Shown: positions 51,201 through 62,461 of the stretch, piece by piece | Layout: every line of letters starts with the position of its first letter | How positions within the stretch are numbered: position 1 is the first letter of the stretch | Source of the DNA: Cannabis sativa | Taxonomy: Eukaryota > Streptophyta > Magnoliopsida > Rosales > Cannabaceae | Direction of reading: 5' to 3' | DNA: 64,000 nucleotides | Assembly: GCF_029168945.1 (NCBI RefSeq) | Contig: NC_083610.1 | Location: 48,005,429-48,069,428 of the forward strand | Program-made: the position numbers and the translations under genes | Notes under the pieces: model-generated | Database searches by the model: none | What the model was told of the DNA's origin: nothing | The model's input: only the letters and a program-made list of their open reading frames with translations

Positions 51201-52575
51201 CCCGACTTGTTGCAAAAGGATTCCATCAACAAAGTGGTTTTGATTTTAATGAGACATTCAGCCCCGTTGTTAAACCAGAAACCATTCGAGTTTTACTCAC
51301 CATTGCTATTTCCAAAGGTTGGAAATTGAGACAATTGGATTTTAATAATGCATTTTTAAATGGAGATTTACAATAAGAGGTTTACATGTGTCAACCTCCT
51401 GGATTTGTGGATCCTCAACATCCAGATTTGGTATGCAAACTACAAAAAGCGTTGTATGGGTTGAAGCAAGCCCCTCGGGCCTGGTTTGACAAGTTATCTA
51501 CAGCTCTTATTAACCTCGGATTTCAGCATACTAAATCAGATACTTCTTTATTTCTCAGAATTCATCCTCATCACACTACTTATATTCTTGTATATGTAGA
51601 TGACATTATTGTCATTGGTAGCAATGATTTAGAAGTGTCTAATCTCATTTCCAAACTCAACACTCACTTTGCTCTAAAAGATCTTGGTGATCTCAACTAC
51701 TTTCTGGGAATTCAGATCACTCACACCTCTACAGGGCTCCATCTCTCTCAAACAAAGTACTTGCAAGATCTTTTGTGCAGAACACAGATGCAAGGTGCCA
51801 AGTCCAGCAGCAACCCATGACCAATGGTCTTAAACTCTCTAAGTTTGGCAGTGACTCTGTCTTGGACCCTACTCTGTATCGGTCTGTTGTTGGAGCATTG
51901 CAGTATGCTACAATAACAAGACCTGAAATTGCCTATTCTGTGAACAAAGTGTCCCAGTTTATGCAAGCTCCATTGGAATCTCACTGGATTGCAGTGAAAC
52001 GAATTTTAAAATACCTTTCAGGCACACTTGACTACGGTCTAAACCTTCAGAGATCATCTCACTTTGATATCTCAGCATTTTGTGATGCTTATTGGGCTTC
52101 GGACCGTGATGATAGGAGGTCTACAAGTGGCTACTGTGTGCTATTTGGTTCCAATCTTATTGCCTGGAAGTCCAAGAAACAGCAGACCATATCAAGGTCA
52201 TCGACAGAGGCTGAGTTTCGCAGTCTTGCTGCAGTTGCAGCTGAGATTACATGGTTGCAATCTCTTCTCTCTGAATTACAGGTTGTTTCCTCCTCAACAC
52301 CAACAGTTTGGTGTGACAACTTGAGCACTGTCATGCTTGCTGCAAATCCAGTTCTGCACGCTCGAACGAAACATATTGAGATAGACCTTTACTTTGTTCG
52401 TGACAAAGTCCTACAGAATCAGCTTCGAGTTTGTCATGTCCCTCCTCAAGATCAGTTGGCTGATACACTCACCAAGGCTATTTCCAGCAGCAGATTTCCT
52501 TTTCTAAGGGACAAACTCAGTGTGGTTTCTCTATCCACACTTAGTTTGAGGGGGGCTGTTAATGATAGCATTTAG
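48239..52575 (+). pseudogene. gag-pol polyprotein of Ale-like copia, interrupted by four stops and one frameshift
   Basis: The ATG at 48239 opens a gag of 528 readable codons (SVKLDDNNFLPWRHQV, CCHC knuckle CQLCHKQGHTVKQC near 49225). The protease motif DSGATNHLT follows near 49400. The same frame continues through in-frame stops at 49823-49825, 50798-50800, 51101-51103 and 51374-51376. It includes integrase (LWHNRLGHPS, LHTDLWGP, EQNGVVERKHRH) and reverse transcriptase ([32 protein letters not shown] near 51595). A shift near 51810 precedes RNase H ([27 protein letters not shown]). The final stop at 52573-52575 lies inside the 3' LTR. Each stop looks like a point change, and nothing suggests designed readthrough. 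Confidence 0.92.
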
Positions 52576-52779
52576 CATCAATTAATAGTTAGTTACTTTC
52601 TGTTAATTAGTTGGTTAGTTTTCTATTTTGCTAGTTGTCAGTTTAACCAACTCTGTAACTAATTGCTTTGTTCTTCTTGCTGTATATAAGTTCTTTTCTG
52701 TTTTCTTGTAAAGTAATTCATTCAATAATAAAGAATATCTTTCTTCTCTCTCGTTCTCTCTTTCTCTCTAAACTCAACA
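52557..52779 (+). repeat. 3' LTR, Ale-like copia
   Basis: Preceded by TTTGAGGGGGGC and overlapping the last codons of the polyprotein frame. Confidence 0.93.
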
Positions 52780-53312
52780 GTACTCTTCATGATGTATTTT
52801 TTCTCTTATGTTCTAAGAAGTTGTAATGGGATAGCTCATAGTTGGGCTAAACATAATATTTTCATTAAAAAAAATATTGTTTGGTGGTCAGATAATATGT
52901 ATTCCGTCTATGATTGAGGATGAATCTTCTAATTAATGAAATTCTCTTTAAGCCCTCATTTGAGGGTTTTCGTTTCATAATATTTGTTAATGCTGCAAAA
53001 GATCCTTTTCAACCACCTATTACCAAAAAGTATATTTTCATCAACTTTACTTACACTTAAATGCATCCTCTTTCAGTATTTGGTGTAAGAGATATGACAT
53101 ATCCATTTAATCACATTAATTATCAATGAAAACAAATCATGCTTTCTATGACTTTTTTTTATGTAACTATGTTTTCTTTGACTTAATGATTGACATAAAT
53201 GGAAGAATATTTTGGATATTATAATTATCATTAATAAATGTATTAATTATAATTGATTTTTATTTTTAATCAAAATTTGAATATTCTACTTATGGTTAGT
53301 ATATCACACACA

Positions 53313-53477
53313 TTAATTTTATTACTCAATTTTTTATATTAATTGTTGAAATATTCTAATAATTAATTATAACAGAAATTAAATATCTTACTTATATAAA
53401 TACAGGGTAATGGTCCCAAACTTACTGCTCATATTTGATTCTTATTTTCATTTTCAATTGTGCTAGTATATGACACA
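53313..53477. repeat. left copy of a 165-bp tandem duplication disrupted by a MULE
   Basis: The sequence from TTAATTTTATTACTCAA to TTTTCAATTGTG recurs at 63679-63828. The second unit begins at about 53474 and was opened at its TTAATTTTA by the MULE, so the rest lies 10 kb away. The region 52931-53312 holds no gene. Confidence 0.65.
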
Positions 53478-54173
53478 TTAATTTTAGGGTTAAGATGTAA
53501 AGTGACCTTAAATCTAACAATTAAGTTAATAAATGTCTTTTTTTTATAAAAAATTAACAAAATGACCATTCATTTAAAAATTTGATGATAAAATTATAAT
53601 TATAACCTTAGATAATAAACCCTAACTTTCTATCTTATTCTCATTTTCTTGTGTCCAGACCACTCGTCTCTTTCTTCTCCCTCCGCACCAAGTCTAGACC
53701 ATCTCGCCTCTACTTGTCCGACCGCCACCCCTTGAGTATTACCACCGTAGATCGTCATCGCCCCTTGCCAGTTTCCATCGCAGATCTTCTACCTTTGTAT
53801 TTGCTACATTTTCTTCAGTTTAATATAACATTTGTATTTTTACATTCCCATTATAGGTTATTTTTTAAATATCAGAAAAAGAGTTCAATGTTATACTATA
53901 TTTTCTATTTGGTGTGACTGGATTGTGAAGGAATTGTTTTCGTTATATTTTCTACATTTTCTCTGTGTTAATAATAGTCTTGTTTGCCAAAAAAAAAAAT
54001 AATAGCCTTATTGCCATTATTAAGCTTTGTTTCTGTCAGAATTTTTAAACTATTCTGACTTATTTTATATGGGATTATATATGAAGAACGAAAAACAGTA
54101 TATTACAATATATTCATATTTCAGTATATTACTTTAATAGTGTGGTATATTATTTTTAGGCTAATTAGTAATT

Positions 54174-54270
54174 TTCCCCCCGAACTTTGACATGTACTAA
54201 ATCATGCCCCCTGAACTTTTTTAGCCGTTAAAAATTCCCCCCGAACTATTGAGATTGTTAGATTTAAGGA
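54174..54270. repeat. CCCCCGAACTTT tandem repeat, split by a solo LTR
   Basis: Units of TTCCCCCCGAACTT and AAATCATGCCCCC repeat here and continue at 55107-55195 after the solo LTR, all in direct orientation. Confidence 0.65.
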
Positions 54271-54321
54271 CTTTTGTCTAATTTCATTCAATTTTACTAT
54301 TTCAGTAATTGTTTATGTACT

Positions 54322-55101
54322 TGTTGCCCCTGAATTCGCCCAAAATACGTGGACCAGTCGAAAAGGGACACGTGGATCAGATAACTTGTAAATATTTGAT
54401 AAGTCTTTGTGTGCCACAAGGAAGCACCCTGGGCATGGGTCCCGGAGGAGGCACCCGGAGTACAAGGTACTCCCGGAAGCTCGCATAGCATGAAGCCTCT
54501 CCGGGATGTGTCAGGCCTCTCCTGAGTAATCAAGTCGCATTTAATGCCGCATGGGAGGAAGCGTGTTGGGACTGTAACACGCAATAAAGTCTGACGGCAC
54601 AACCCCCAAACAGCAGTGCTACAGTAATGATCATTTAAGTCTAGCGACGGCTACTCTGCGAAGAGTCATGTCAATCACAAGGCAAAAAGGACATTCCTCA
54701 TAAAAACCCTACAGCGCCTAGGGATTTGACCATGCATTACCCATGGTATATTCATTGGGAATACCCAACTTTATGGATACTTACAGATACATTTGTAAGA
54801 ACAATCCTAGGGATCACCCCACCAAAACACTATAAATACCCCCTCAAAGCTCATTTAATGGGGTCGAGAATCTGGGGTTGCATAAGTGCAAGAAGAGAAA
54901 ATACTCACCAAGAACATTCTCTGTATTTATGAGAAGAACATTCTCTCAAGTGTGGAATCTGTATTAAATACATCCATTAATAACAAAGACTCGTGGACTA
55001 AGGCTCATTAACGCCCCAACCACGTAAAAATCCTCATCTCGCTTTCTTACAACTCACTACTATAATCATATTTTAATAGTTGCCGAAAATCTCGGTCAAC
55101 A
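54322..55101 (+). mobile_element. solo LTR of a gypsy-type retrotransposon
   Basis: This 780-bp block begins TGTTGCCCCTG and ends TCGGTCAACA. It is flanked by GTACT at 54317-54321 and 55102-55106. A TATAAATAC box lies at 54831-54839. No internal region accompanies it, so the element was probably lost by recombination between its two LTRs. The less AT-rich composition contrasts with the MULE around it. Reading frames inside are incidental. Confidence 0.85.
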
Positions 55102-55347
55102 GTACTAAACCATGCTCCCCAGACTTTGATATCTACCAAATCATGCCCCTCAAACTTTGATATGTACTAAATCATGCCCCTTGAACTTTCATCCAGCCTT
55201 ATTTTTATGTGCGGTGATATATGAAGAACAAAAGAGAAAGTATATTACAGTATATTCATATTTGAGTATATTACTTTAATAATGTGATATATTATTTTTG
55301 TGGGGTAGTATATGAAGAACGAAAAATAAAGTATATTATATTATTTT

Positions 55348-55615
55348 GGGAAATTTACATGGTATACTAACTTTTGTGATTTTTTTATAAAAATACTGCC
55401 AGACGGTATTTTTTACTTTTTTACTATATTTTTTTATAAGTTTCATATTGCAGTATACTGTGTTAAGTTTATACTGGTGTTCTACTGTTGTTTTGAGTTG
55501 TTCTGCTTTGTGTTATACTGGTGTTTTACAAAAACACAGTATTTTTGAAAAGATTTCTGTGTGACAGTATTTTTGTAAAAGTTAATCCAAATTACAGTAT
55601 TTTTGTAAGTTTCCC
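55348..55615. mobile_element. 268-bp MULE-type MITE
   Basis: A perfect 9-bp duplication, TATTATTTT, is at 55339-55347 and 55616-55624. Ends are GGGAAATTTACATGG on the left and GGGAAACTTACAAAAATAC in reverse on the right. The interior repeats ACAGTATTTTTGTAAAA. It is nested in the larger MULE. Confidence 0.85.
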
Positions 55616-56097
55616 TATTATTTTTTTGTGGGGTGGTATATGAAGAATGAAAGATAAAATATATTATAATATATTCATATTTGAGTATATAAGTATATGA
55701 AGAACGAAAGAGAGAAAAAATGTGAAATAGTAATTTAAGTTTGAGGTATAGATATATTTTAGTGGGGTGTATTCTTTTTATTTTCTATGGTATATGAAAA
55801 AGGAAAGGAAAGGAAAAACAACTTGTGGAATATTAAACTAATTTTTTGGTATTTTTATTTCCCACTATGATACTATATTAATTTTTAAATGTGATATATC
55901 TACTTTGAATTGTGGTATATAAGAGTGGTATATATTTTTATATAAATAAGAAATAAAATAAAAATTAGTATATATATTTTATGAATATTAAGGGAAATAG
56001 TAAAATATACTTATTAACTAGTATATTAATTTAAATGATTGGTATGTTTATTTTACGTGATTTAGTATATCATGAAGAAAACTAAAAAATTAAGTGC

Positions 56098-56131
56098 ATC
56101 ATTAATATTAGTTTTATGGTATATTAATATT
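56098..56131 (+). repeat. left copy of a 34-bp flanking direct repeat
   Basis: Identical to 62428-62461, which begins immediately after the 3' LTR. The left copy is separated from the 5' LTR by AGTT. It may be an old tandem duplication in the MULE into which the element inserted. Confidence 0.85.
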
Positions 56132-56135
56132 AGTT

Positions 56136-57384
56136 TGTTAGGCTATTTTTAGCCTATGTTTTGGATCCAATTTATGTGCATTTCTAGCTGTGTTGGGACG
56201 GAATTACGCTTGTTTTCTATGTTTTCAGGTTCTTTGGAATAAAAGAGGTCTCGGGTGCAGAAATTCATTAAAAGACGTGCTGAGCCGAAGAAAACTCAAT
56301 TTTTGAGTTTTTGTGCATATCTGGCCGCGGCTAAACACAACTTGGCTGCGGCTAGATCTCGAGAATTCAGAAGCATCAGTCGCCGCGGCGATGAAGAGGC
56401 TCGCCGCGGCGAGTTACGAGATACAGAGAGAGCCTAAATTTGGCAATTTCTCGCCGCGGCGAGAGGAAGCTTGGCCGCGGCGAGATCCCGTACGGACCAG
56501 GGGCATTTTCGTCCATCGAACCCTAAATTTCAATTATAAATAGAAAACTGCGATTGAAAGTCAGGGGAAGCGATTTGGAACCCTAAAACACAGCAGAGAG
56601 CAGCAGGAAGAGCAGAGGAAATCAAAGTGAAGATCCAGAATTCATCCACCAACAGTTTCTTTCTCTATTCCTCTTTAATTTATTTATGTTGAATATTGTC
56701 ATAGGAATGGTTATGGATTTATTTCTGAACTAAATTTCCCATTTAGGGAGGATGATGATTGTTGTTTAATGTTTTGCCTAGTTAATGTTTAATTACCATT
56801 CCTCCATTCTTGTTTGTGAAATTATCTTAATTTGTGTTTAATTTCATGTTTAAGATTGATCACCTTGTGCATGTTCTATGATCTCAATTCAAAATCTGAA
56901 AAGTGAGAATTGAGAATGCTAAAATTAAGATAATCAATGTTCTATGTGAAACGAAAGTATTTGCATGACTTATGTGACGAGTAGATTATTGCTTAATGCT
57001 GATTTCATGTTAGTTTAATTAAGGAATTAATTAGATAACATGTGATTTAGAATCTAGAAGATCTGAAAGGAGCTAGGTTATTTCATAATCTGTCATTCAC
57101 TCCAAGAATAGGATAGTAATTAAGCATTAACGAATTGGGTAAACAACAACAGGATTCTCCTCCCTATTGTCTCATCTTGCTCAACTTTAAATTGTGTTAT
57201 TAAGTTTTCTGAATTACTTTCATATTTTACTGTTTTTAAATCATAATTGCTTTCGATTTGCCGAATAGAATCATAAGTATAATTTAGTGGTACTTAATCC
57301 AATTCCCTGTGGGATCGACCTCACCTGTGTGAGATTTACTACTTGATTGCGTATACTTGCGTAGTGTTTAAAATTTTAGCAACA
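56136..57384 (+). repeat. 5' LTR, Athila-like element
   Basis: Six GCCGCGG-centred palindromes lie at 56325-56485, upstream of TATAAATAG at 56535-56543. The last 600 bp are AT-rich. Confidence 0.93.
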
Positions 57385-57390
57385 AGTTTT

Positions 57391-57408
57391 TGGCGCCGTT
57401 GCCGGGGA
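57391..57408 (+). other. tRNA-Asp-type primer-binding site
   Basis: TGGCGCCGTTGCCGGGGA lies six bases after the 5' LTR and is diagnostic of the Athila/Tat branch of gypsy elements. Confidence 0.92.
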
Positions 57409-57531
57409 ATTGTCTAAGATTAATATTACATAAAATTATACTAACTTCTACTTTGGTTTATTTTTTTTTCTTGCTAATTTCTAATCTGTTCTTGCAAGAT
57501 TGTTTCTATCTATTTCAGGAATTCTAAGTGT

Positions 57532-59631
57532 ATGCGCCGTGAAGGACAAGCAGTCATAGTACCAGTTGATCCTGAAATTGAGAAGACTTGTAGGAGAAAC
57601 AGAAAGAACAAGAGGCAAGAAAGAGTTTCAGCAACTGCTGAAACATCAGAAATCATGGCTGCTAATGTGAATGCTCCAAATAACGGTAATAATGGTGGTG
57701 CCGTTGAAGATCAAGCTAATGGCCGTAGCTTGAGAGATTACATTCTCCCTACTCTTACTGGAGTGCAGTCATGTATCAGGCCACCGGCAGTGGATGTGAA
57801 TAACTTTGAGATCAAACCTGCCATACTCCAGATGGTGCAGTCTTCAGTCCAGTTTGGTGGACTCCCTTCAGAAGATCCTAATCTGCATCTCTCGAACTTC
57901 ATGGAACTGTGTGAGACTTTTAAAGTCAATGGAGTTAGTGATGATGCCATTCGTCTGAGACTGTTTCCATTCTCACTCAGAGAACGAGCCAAGAGCTGGT
58001 TGAATTCCCTGCCACCCAACTCTATTGCCACTTGGAATGACTTAGCCACGAAATTTTTGTCAAAGTTCTTTCCTCCAGCAAAGTCAGCCAAGTTGCGAGG
58101 TGAAATCAACAACTTCTGTCAGCAAGATAATGAATCTCTCCATGAGGCTTGGGAGAGGTTTAAAGATCTAATCAGAAAATGCCCTCATCATGGCATAGAG
58201 AAGTGGATGCTGGTTCACAACTTCTACAACGGGTTGGTTGGTAATACTAGAACTCTGATAGATGCAGCAGCTGGTGGAGCTTTTATGAGAAAGAGTGCTA
58301 ATGAGGCTTACGATCTATTGGAGGAGATGGCTCTAAATAATCAGCAGTGGCCAACTGAAAGGAGTCAAACTAAGAAAGTAGCTGGTGTGCTAGAGGTTGA
58401 TGCCATCACAAAATTGACAGCTCAAGTTGAGGCCTTGACAAAGCTGATTGCAGGGCAAGCTAAACAAGCCCAAGTTATTTGTGAGATATGTGGAGGCAAC
58501 CATCACTTTTCAGAGTGTCAGGCAGATGTGGATAATTTGCCAATGGATCAAGCAAAAGCCATTGGGAACTACTCCCAAAATAATAATTATGGGCACAACC
58601 AACAGGGGTTCTACCAGCAGAGAAATCAGCCCCAACAAAACCAACAACAAAGTCCTAGTGGCTCCAATATCCAAGCTGATTTATTGCTCCAATTCATGAT
58701 GGAGACTAGAGCCTCTATTAAAACTCTAGAAACTCAAATGGAACAATTGTCTAATCAAGTGGCAAACCAAGCTCAAGGAAATTCACCTAGCACTAGTGAG
58801 GCAAAAGGAAAAGAGCAATGTAAAGCAATTTCCTTGAGGAGTGGAAAGAGTTATGAAGGACCTAATGGCAAGCAACCAGTTGAAGATGGGGTTCAGGATC
58901 AACATGCACAGACGCCGGCACCAAAGGAAAAGAAGGCTACTGATAGCCCTGCACCACCACAACAGTCTCCACCAATCAGTATTGATCATCATGTGAAGAT
59001 ACCTTATCCTCAGAGACTCCGAAAGACCAATCTAGACAAGCAGTTCACCAAGTTTCTAGAAGTCTTCAAAAGACTTCACATTAACATTCCTTTTGCTGAA
59101 GCTCTAGAGCAGATGCCAAGTTATGTGAAGTTTATGAAGGAAATTTTGTCAAAGAAGAGGAAGATGGAAGACTATGAGACAGTGGCTCTTACTGAAGAGT
59201 GCAGTGCGGTCCTGCAAAAGAAACTACCACCCAAGCTAAAAGATCCGGGTAGTTTCAACATCCCATGCTCAATAGGGGGTTCTATACAAACAAAAGCTTT
59301 ATGTGATCTGGGAGCCAGTATCAACTTAATGCCCCTATCAATGTTCAAAAGATTAAAATTAGGGGAAGCCAAACCCACAACAGTTACTTTACAAATGGCA
59401 GATCGGTCTTTGACTCATCCTCGGGGTATAATTGAAGATGTCTTGGTAAAGGTTGGTAAGTTCATCTTCCCTGCTGATTTTTTAATACTGGACATGGAAG
59501 AAGATGAGAATATTCCTATCATCTTGGGAAGACCATTCCTAGCAACGGGAAGAGCATTAATTGATGTACAGAAGGGGGAGTTAAAGTTGCGTGTTCAAAA
59601 AGAAGAAGAGACTTTCAAAGTATTTCTTTAA
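57532..59631 (+). CDS. gag-protease polyprotein of Athila-like element, intact
   Basis: This is 699 residues with no break; the ATG at 57532 is the first in the frame. Residues about 100-270 are the retrotransposon gag domain ([50 protein letters not shown]). A Cys/His knuckle-like [13 protein letters not shown] is near 315-327. A Gln/Asn-rich and coiled region follows at about 340-420 ([14 protein letters not shown]). An aspartic protease is at about 585-690 with [12 protein letters not shown] as its catalytic motif and [16 protein letters not shown] as its second conserved block. The frame ends at 59631, where a complete Athila would continue into reverse transcriptase. It could still supply virus-like-particle protein and protease, or be carried along by a relative. 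Confidence 0.92.
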   Translation: MRREGQAVIVPVDPEIEKTCRRNRKNKRQERVSATAETSEIMAANVNAPNNGNNGGAVEDQANGRSLRDYILPTLTGVQSCIRPPAVDVNNFEIKPAILQMVQSSVQFGGLPSEDPNLHLSNFMELCETFKVNGVSDDAIRLRLFPFSLRERAKSWLNSLPPNSIATWNDLATKFLSKFFPPAKSAKLRGEINNFCQQDNESLHEAWERFKDLIRKCPHHGIEKWMLVHNFYNGLVGNTRTLIDAAAGGAFMRKSANEAYDLLEEMALNNQQWPTERSQTKKVAGVLEVDAITKLTAQVEALTKLIAGQAKQAQVICEICGGNHHFSECQADVDNLPMDQAKAIGNYSQNNNYGHNQQGFYQQRNQPQQNQQQSPSGSNIQADLLLQFMMETRASIKTLETQMEQLSNQVANQAQGNSPSTSEAKGKEQCKAISLRSGKSYEGPNGKQPVEDGVQDQHAQTPAPKEKKATDSPAPPQQSPPISIDHHVKIPYPQRLRKTNLDKQFTKFLEVFKRLHINIPFAEALEQMPSYVKFMKEILSKKRKMEDYETVALTEECSAVLQKKLPPKLKDPGSFNIPCSIGGSIQTKALCDLGASINLMPLSMFKRLKLGEAKPTTVTLQMADRSLTHPRGIIEDVLVKVGKFIFPADFLILDMEEDENIPIILGRPFLATGRALIDVQKGELKLRVQKEEETFKVFL

Positions 59632-61162
59632 CTGAAATTCCTACTTGTTGTCGACTGGAAGTTGTAAAGGATGGTCGAGAAGTCACTACCAACAAGACGA
59701 AAGGGAAGTCTAAAGAACGATTTCGAACTGTTCGACGACGTATGAAAAGACTGTTGTGTGGGAAATATGAAGGTGACTCTCAATCTAAGGAAAGCTTTAA
59801 AATTTGCAACATTGGAGGTCAGTTTTCTTCGTTTGGCACAAAGGCCCTCATGGATGCGAGAGGTGGATTCTACCCGCCACCACCTCCACCGCCGCCAAAC
59901 CCCTTCTGATGGGGCTCAGGTAAGTTTCTCTCACCCTGGTTTATTTTCATACATTGGGGACAATGTGCATTTCAGTTTGGGGGGGGAGACTTAAATTTTT
60001 CAGTTTCAGTTTATTTGTTTTATTTTATTTGAGTTTGTTTTAGTTTTTCTTTTAGTCTTGTGTGATAGCTAAATTGAAAGATTGATTGAATTGTTGTTAT
60101 TCACTTGTGCAATGGATTGAAACATAACTGTGTGCTTGACTTGCAACTGTTTGAATTAAATTGGATGTGTGCTAGGAAGTGATTCATGTAGATTTAAAAC
60201 ATTTGCTATTCTCACATATCACCTCTGTTCTATTTGGTTTGTGGAATGATTGATTGAACATGGAATAGAATTTGTTTGACATACTCTCTTGAAGCGAAAT
60301 CCTTGATGATTTTTGTTTGGAAAGTGATTTAGGCAAGTTTTCTTTGGAACGATTGAGCCTTTCAAGCCTGCCTATGAATTTTTTTTTTTACCATAGTATA
60401 CCCAAAGTTGAGCCTTAGCCTGTTTTAAAAATTTTTCACCACTTAACTGAGCTAAATTCGTTATCTTAAACTCTTTTCACCCTGAACATATCTTATTATG
60501 CCATGAGCCTTGAAGCAAGTTTGGGGGGAATAAGTGCTGTAAGTGAAAAATATAAAGTGTAGGAATGAGAGATTGAAAAAAAAGAATAATATTGTGTGTT
60601 GTGCCTATGAAAAAAAAAAAAATGTGTCTTCTTGAAAAAAAAAAAAGTTAAGAAAATTATGAGGTACACACATAAGAAAAATTGCAATCTCTTATTTCTG
60701 TTTTTGGGATATATGGAAAGAAAGCAAAAGAATTGTCTAGGTTTGTTTGGTATAATTGTGCTTATGGTATAGTATAGCCTAAATGACTTCTCACCTACCC
60801 ATGTACCTAAGCCATGTGATGCTAACCGAAAAAGACCTATTGATTCCAAATAGAAATTTATCAACATTAGTGGAGAGAGGTATGTCATTCAAACTTATTG
60901 ATCATGTGTTAGTGGGATGTTGGAAAGTTAGAACAGTTGTGATATTGATGGAAATTGCGATGCTTTATGTTTGTATGAATTACTTACTTGTAAATTGCAC
61001 ATTCAACTTAGTTCTTAGAGTTGGCAAGTTGAAATTCTGGTTATTGATGGATTGAAGTTGTGCAGGTGGTGGTAACAATTAAATTGTTGGAAAGTTCAGC
61101 TATCATTGTCAGTTTTTTTTTTTTTTAGTTTAGTCTTAGTTTACTCGGGGACGAGTAAAGAG
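59632..61162 (+). other. non-coding tail replacing pol in Athila-like element
   Basis: A short pol-end-like stretch at 59640-59990 (a Pro run from CCACCTCCACCGCCGCC, then ATTGGGGACAATGTGCATTTCA-type sequence and a G8 tract) leads into AT-rich, T/A-tract-rich DNA. ACTCGGGGACGAGTAAAGAG at about 61143-61162 precedes the polypurine tract. A large deletion removed reverse transcriptase, RNase H and integrase, and no further domain is readable. Confidence 0.7.
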
Positions 61163-61178
61163 TCAGTTTGGGGGAGTT

Positions 61179-62427
61179 TGTTAGGCTATTTTTAGCCTAT
61201 GTTTTGGATCCAATTTATGTGCATTTCTAGCTGTGTTGGGACGGAATTACGCTTGTTTTCTATGTTTTCAGGTTCTTTGGAATAAAAGAGGTCTCGGGTG
61301 CAGAAATTCATTAAAAGACGTGCTGAGCCGAAGAAAACTCAATTTTTGAGTTTTTGTGCATATCTGGCCGCGGCTAAACACAACTTGGCCGCGGCTAGAT
61401 CTCGAGAATTCAGAAGCATCAGTCGCCGCGGCGATGAAGAGGCTCGCCGCGGCGAGTTACGAGATACAGAGAGAGCCTAAATTTGGCAATTTCTCGCCGC
61501 GGCGAGAGGAAGCTTGGCCGCGGCGAGATCCCGTACGGACCAGGGGCATTTTCGTCCATCGAACCCTAAATTTCAATTATAAATAGAAAACTGCGATTGA
61601 AAGTCAGGGGAAGCGATTTGGAACCCTAAAACACAGCAGAGAGCGGCAGGAAGAGCAGAGGAAATCAAAGTGAAGATCCAGAATTCATCCACCAACAGTT
61701 TCTTTCTCTATTCCTCTTTAATTTATTTATGTTGAATATTGTCATAGGAATGGTTATGGATTTATTTCTGAACTAAATTTCCCATTTAGGGAGGATGATG
61801 ATTGTTGTTTAATGTTTTGCCTAGTTAATGTTTAATTACCATTCCTCCATTCTTGTTTGTGAAATTATCTTAATTTGTGTTTAATTTCATGTTTAAGATT
61901 GATCACCTTGTGCATGTTCTATGATCTCAATTCAAAATCTGAAAAGTGAGAATTGAGAATGCTAAAATTAAGATAATCAATGTTCTATGTAAAACGAAAG
62001 TATTTGCATGACTTATGTGACGAGTAGATTATTGCTTAATGCTGATTTCATGTTAGTTTAATTAAGGAATTAATTAGATAACATGTGATTTAGAATCTAG
62101 AAGATCTGAAAGGAGCTAGGTTATTTCATAATCTGTCATTCACTCCAAGAATAGGATAGTAATTAAGCATTAACGAATTGGGTAAACAACAACAGGATTC
62201 TCCTCCCTATTGTCTCATCTTGCTCAACTTTAAATTGTGTTATTAAGTTTTCTGAATTACTTTCATATTTTACTGTTTTTAAATCATAATTGCTTTCGAT
62301 TTGCCGAATAGAATCATAAGTATAATTTAGTGGTACTTAATCCAATTCCCTGTGGGATCGACCTCACCTGTGTGAGATTTACTACTTGATTGCGTATACT
62401 TGCGTAGTGTTTAAAATTTTAGCAACA
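61179..62427 (+). repeat. 3' LTR, Athila-like element
   Basis: Matches the 5' LTR except for about three transitions (CTGCGG against CCGCGG, GCAGCAGG against GCGGCAGG, TGTGAAAC against TGTAAAAC). Confidence 0.93.
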
Positions 62428-62461
62428 ATCATTAATATTAGTTTTATGGTATATTAATATT
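62428..62461 (+). repeat. right copy of the 34-bp flanking direct repeat
   Basis: Begins at the first base after the 3' LTR and equals 56098-56131. Confidence 0.85.

Larger units (their letters stand above)
47991..52779 (+). mobile_element. Ty1/copia (Ale/Retrofit-like) retrotransposon, 4.8 kb
   Basis: The 223-bp LTRs (47991-48213 and 52557-52779) begin TGTTAATGATAG and end AACTCAACA. GTACT duplications are at 47986-47990 and 52780-52784, and the primer site is at 48214-48225. The LTRs differ at about six positions by eye (about 2.7 percent), so it is older than the short-LTR copia. Internal order is gag, protease, integrase, reverse transcriptase, RNase H. Confidence 0.95.
47750..52930 (+). 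pseudogene. LINE RNase H remnant split by a copia insertion
   Basis: The left part (47770-47990) reads RNDQGSVVAAASFFLD, then AKAHAVFLVICQCVKWA and SCDSYLGNVIQKIMEV. The right part (52785-52930) continues SYVLRSCNGIAHSWAKHNI, then LINE-like 3' UTR. This order matches the RNase H domain at the end of plant L1-type ORF2. Frameshifts and stops are present. The copia element 47991-52779 interrupts it cleanly, with one GTACT on each side. Confidence 0.7.
56136..62427 (+). mobile_element. Athila-like Ty3/gypsy retrotransposon lacking reverse transcriptase and integrase
   Basis: Two 1249-bp LTRs (56136-57384 and 61179-62427) start TGTTAGGC, end AGCAACA, and differ at about three positions by eye. 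The primer site TGGCGCCGTTGCCGGGGA (57391-57408) is the tRNA-Asp type used by Athila/Tat gypsy elements. The internal part holds one intact gag-protease frame, then about 1.5 kb of non-coding tail, then the tract CAGTTTGGGGGAG. No reverse transcriptase, RNase H or integrase is present. The flanks share an unusual 34-bp direct repeat instead of a 5-bp duplication. Confidence 0.92.

Noticed and set aside
49823..51376. Programmed stop-codon readthrough in the Ale-like copia
   Set aside because: Four separate in-frame stops plus a frameshift, with LTRs a few percent diverged, indicate ordinary decay.
54297..54932. Frames of 101 and 68 codons on opposite strands
   Set aside because: They lie inside a solo LTR defined by a GTACT duplication and have no domain.
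56255..56543. Arg/Ala-rich frames in the Athila-like LTR, repeated at 61298-61586
   Set aside because: They come from the GC palindrome array upstream of the TATA box, in untranscribed or leader LTR sequence.
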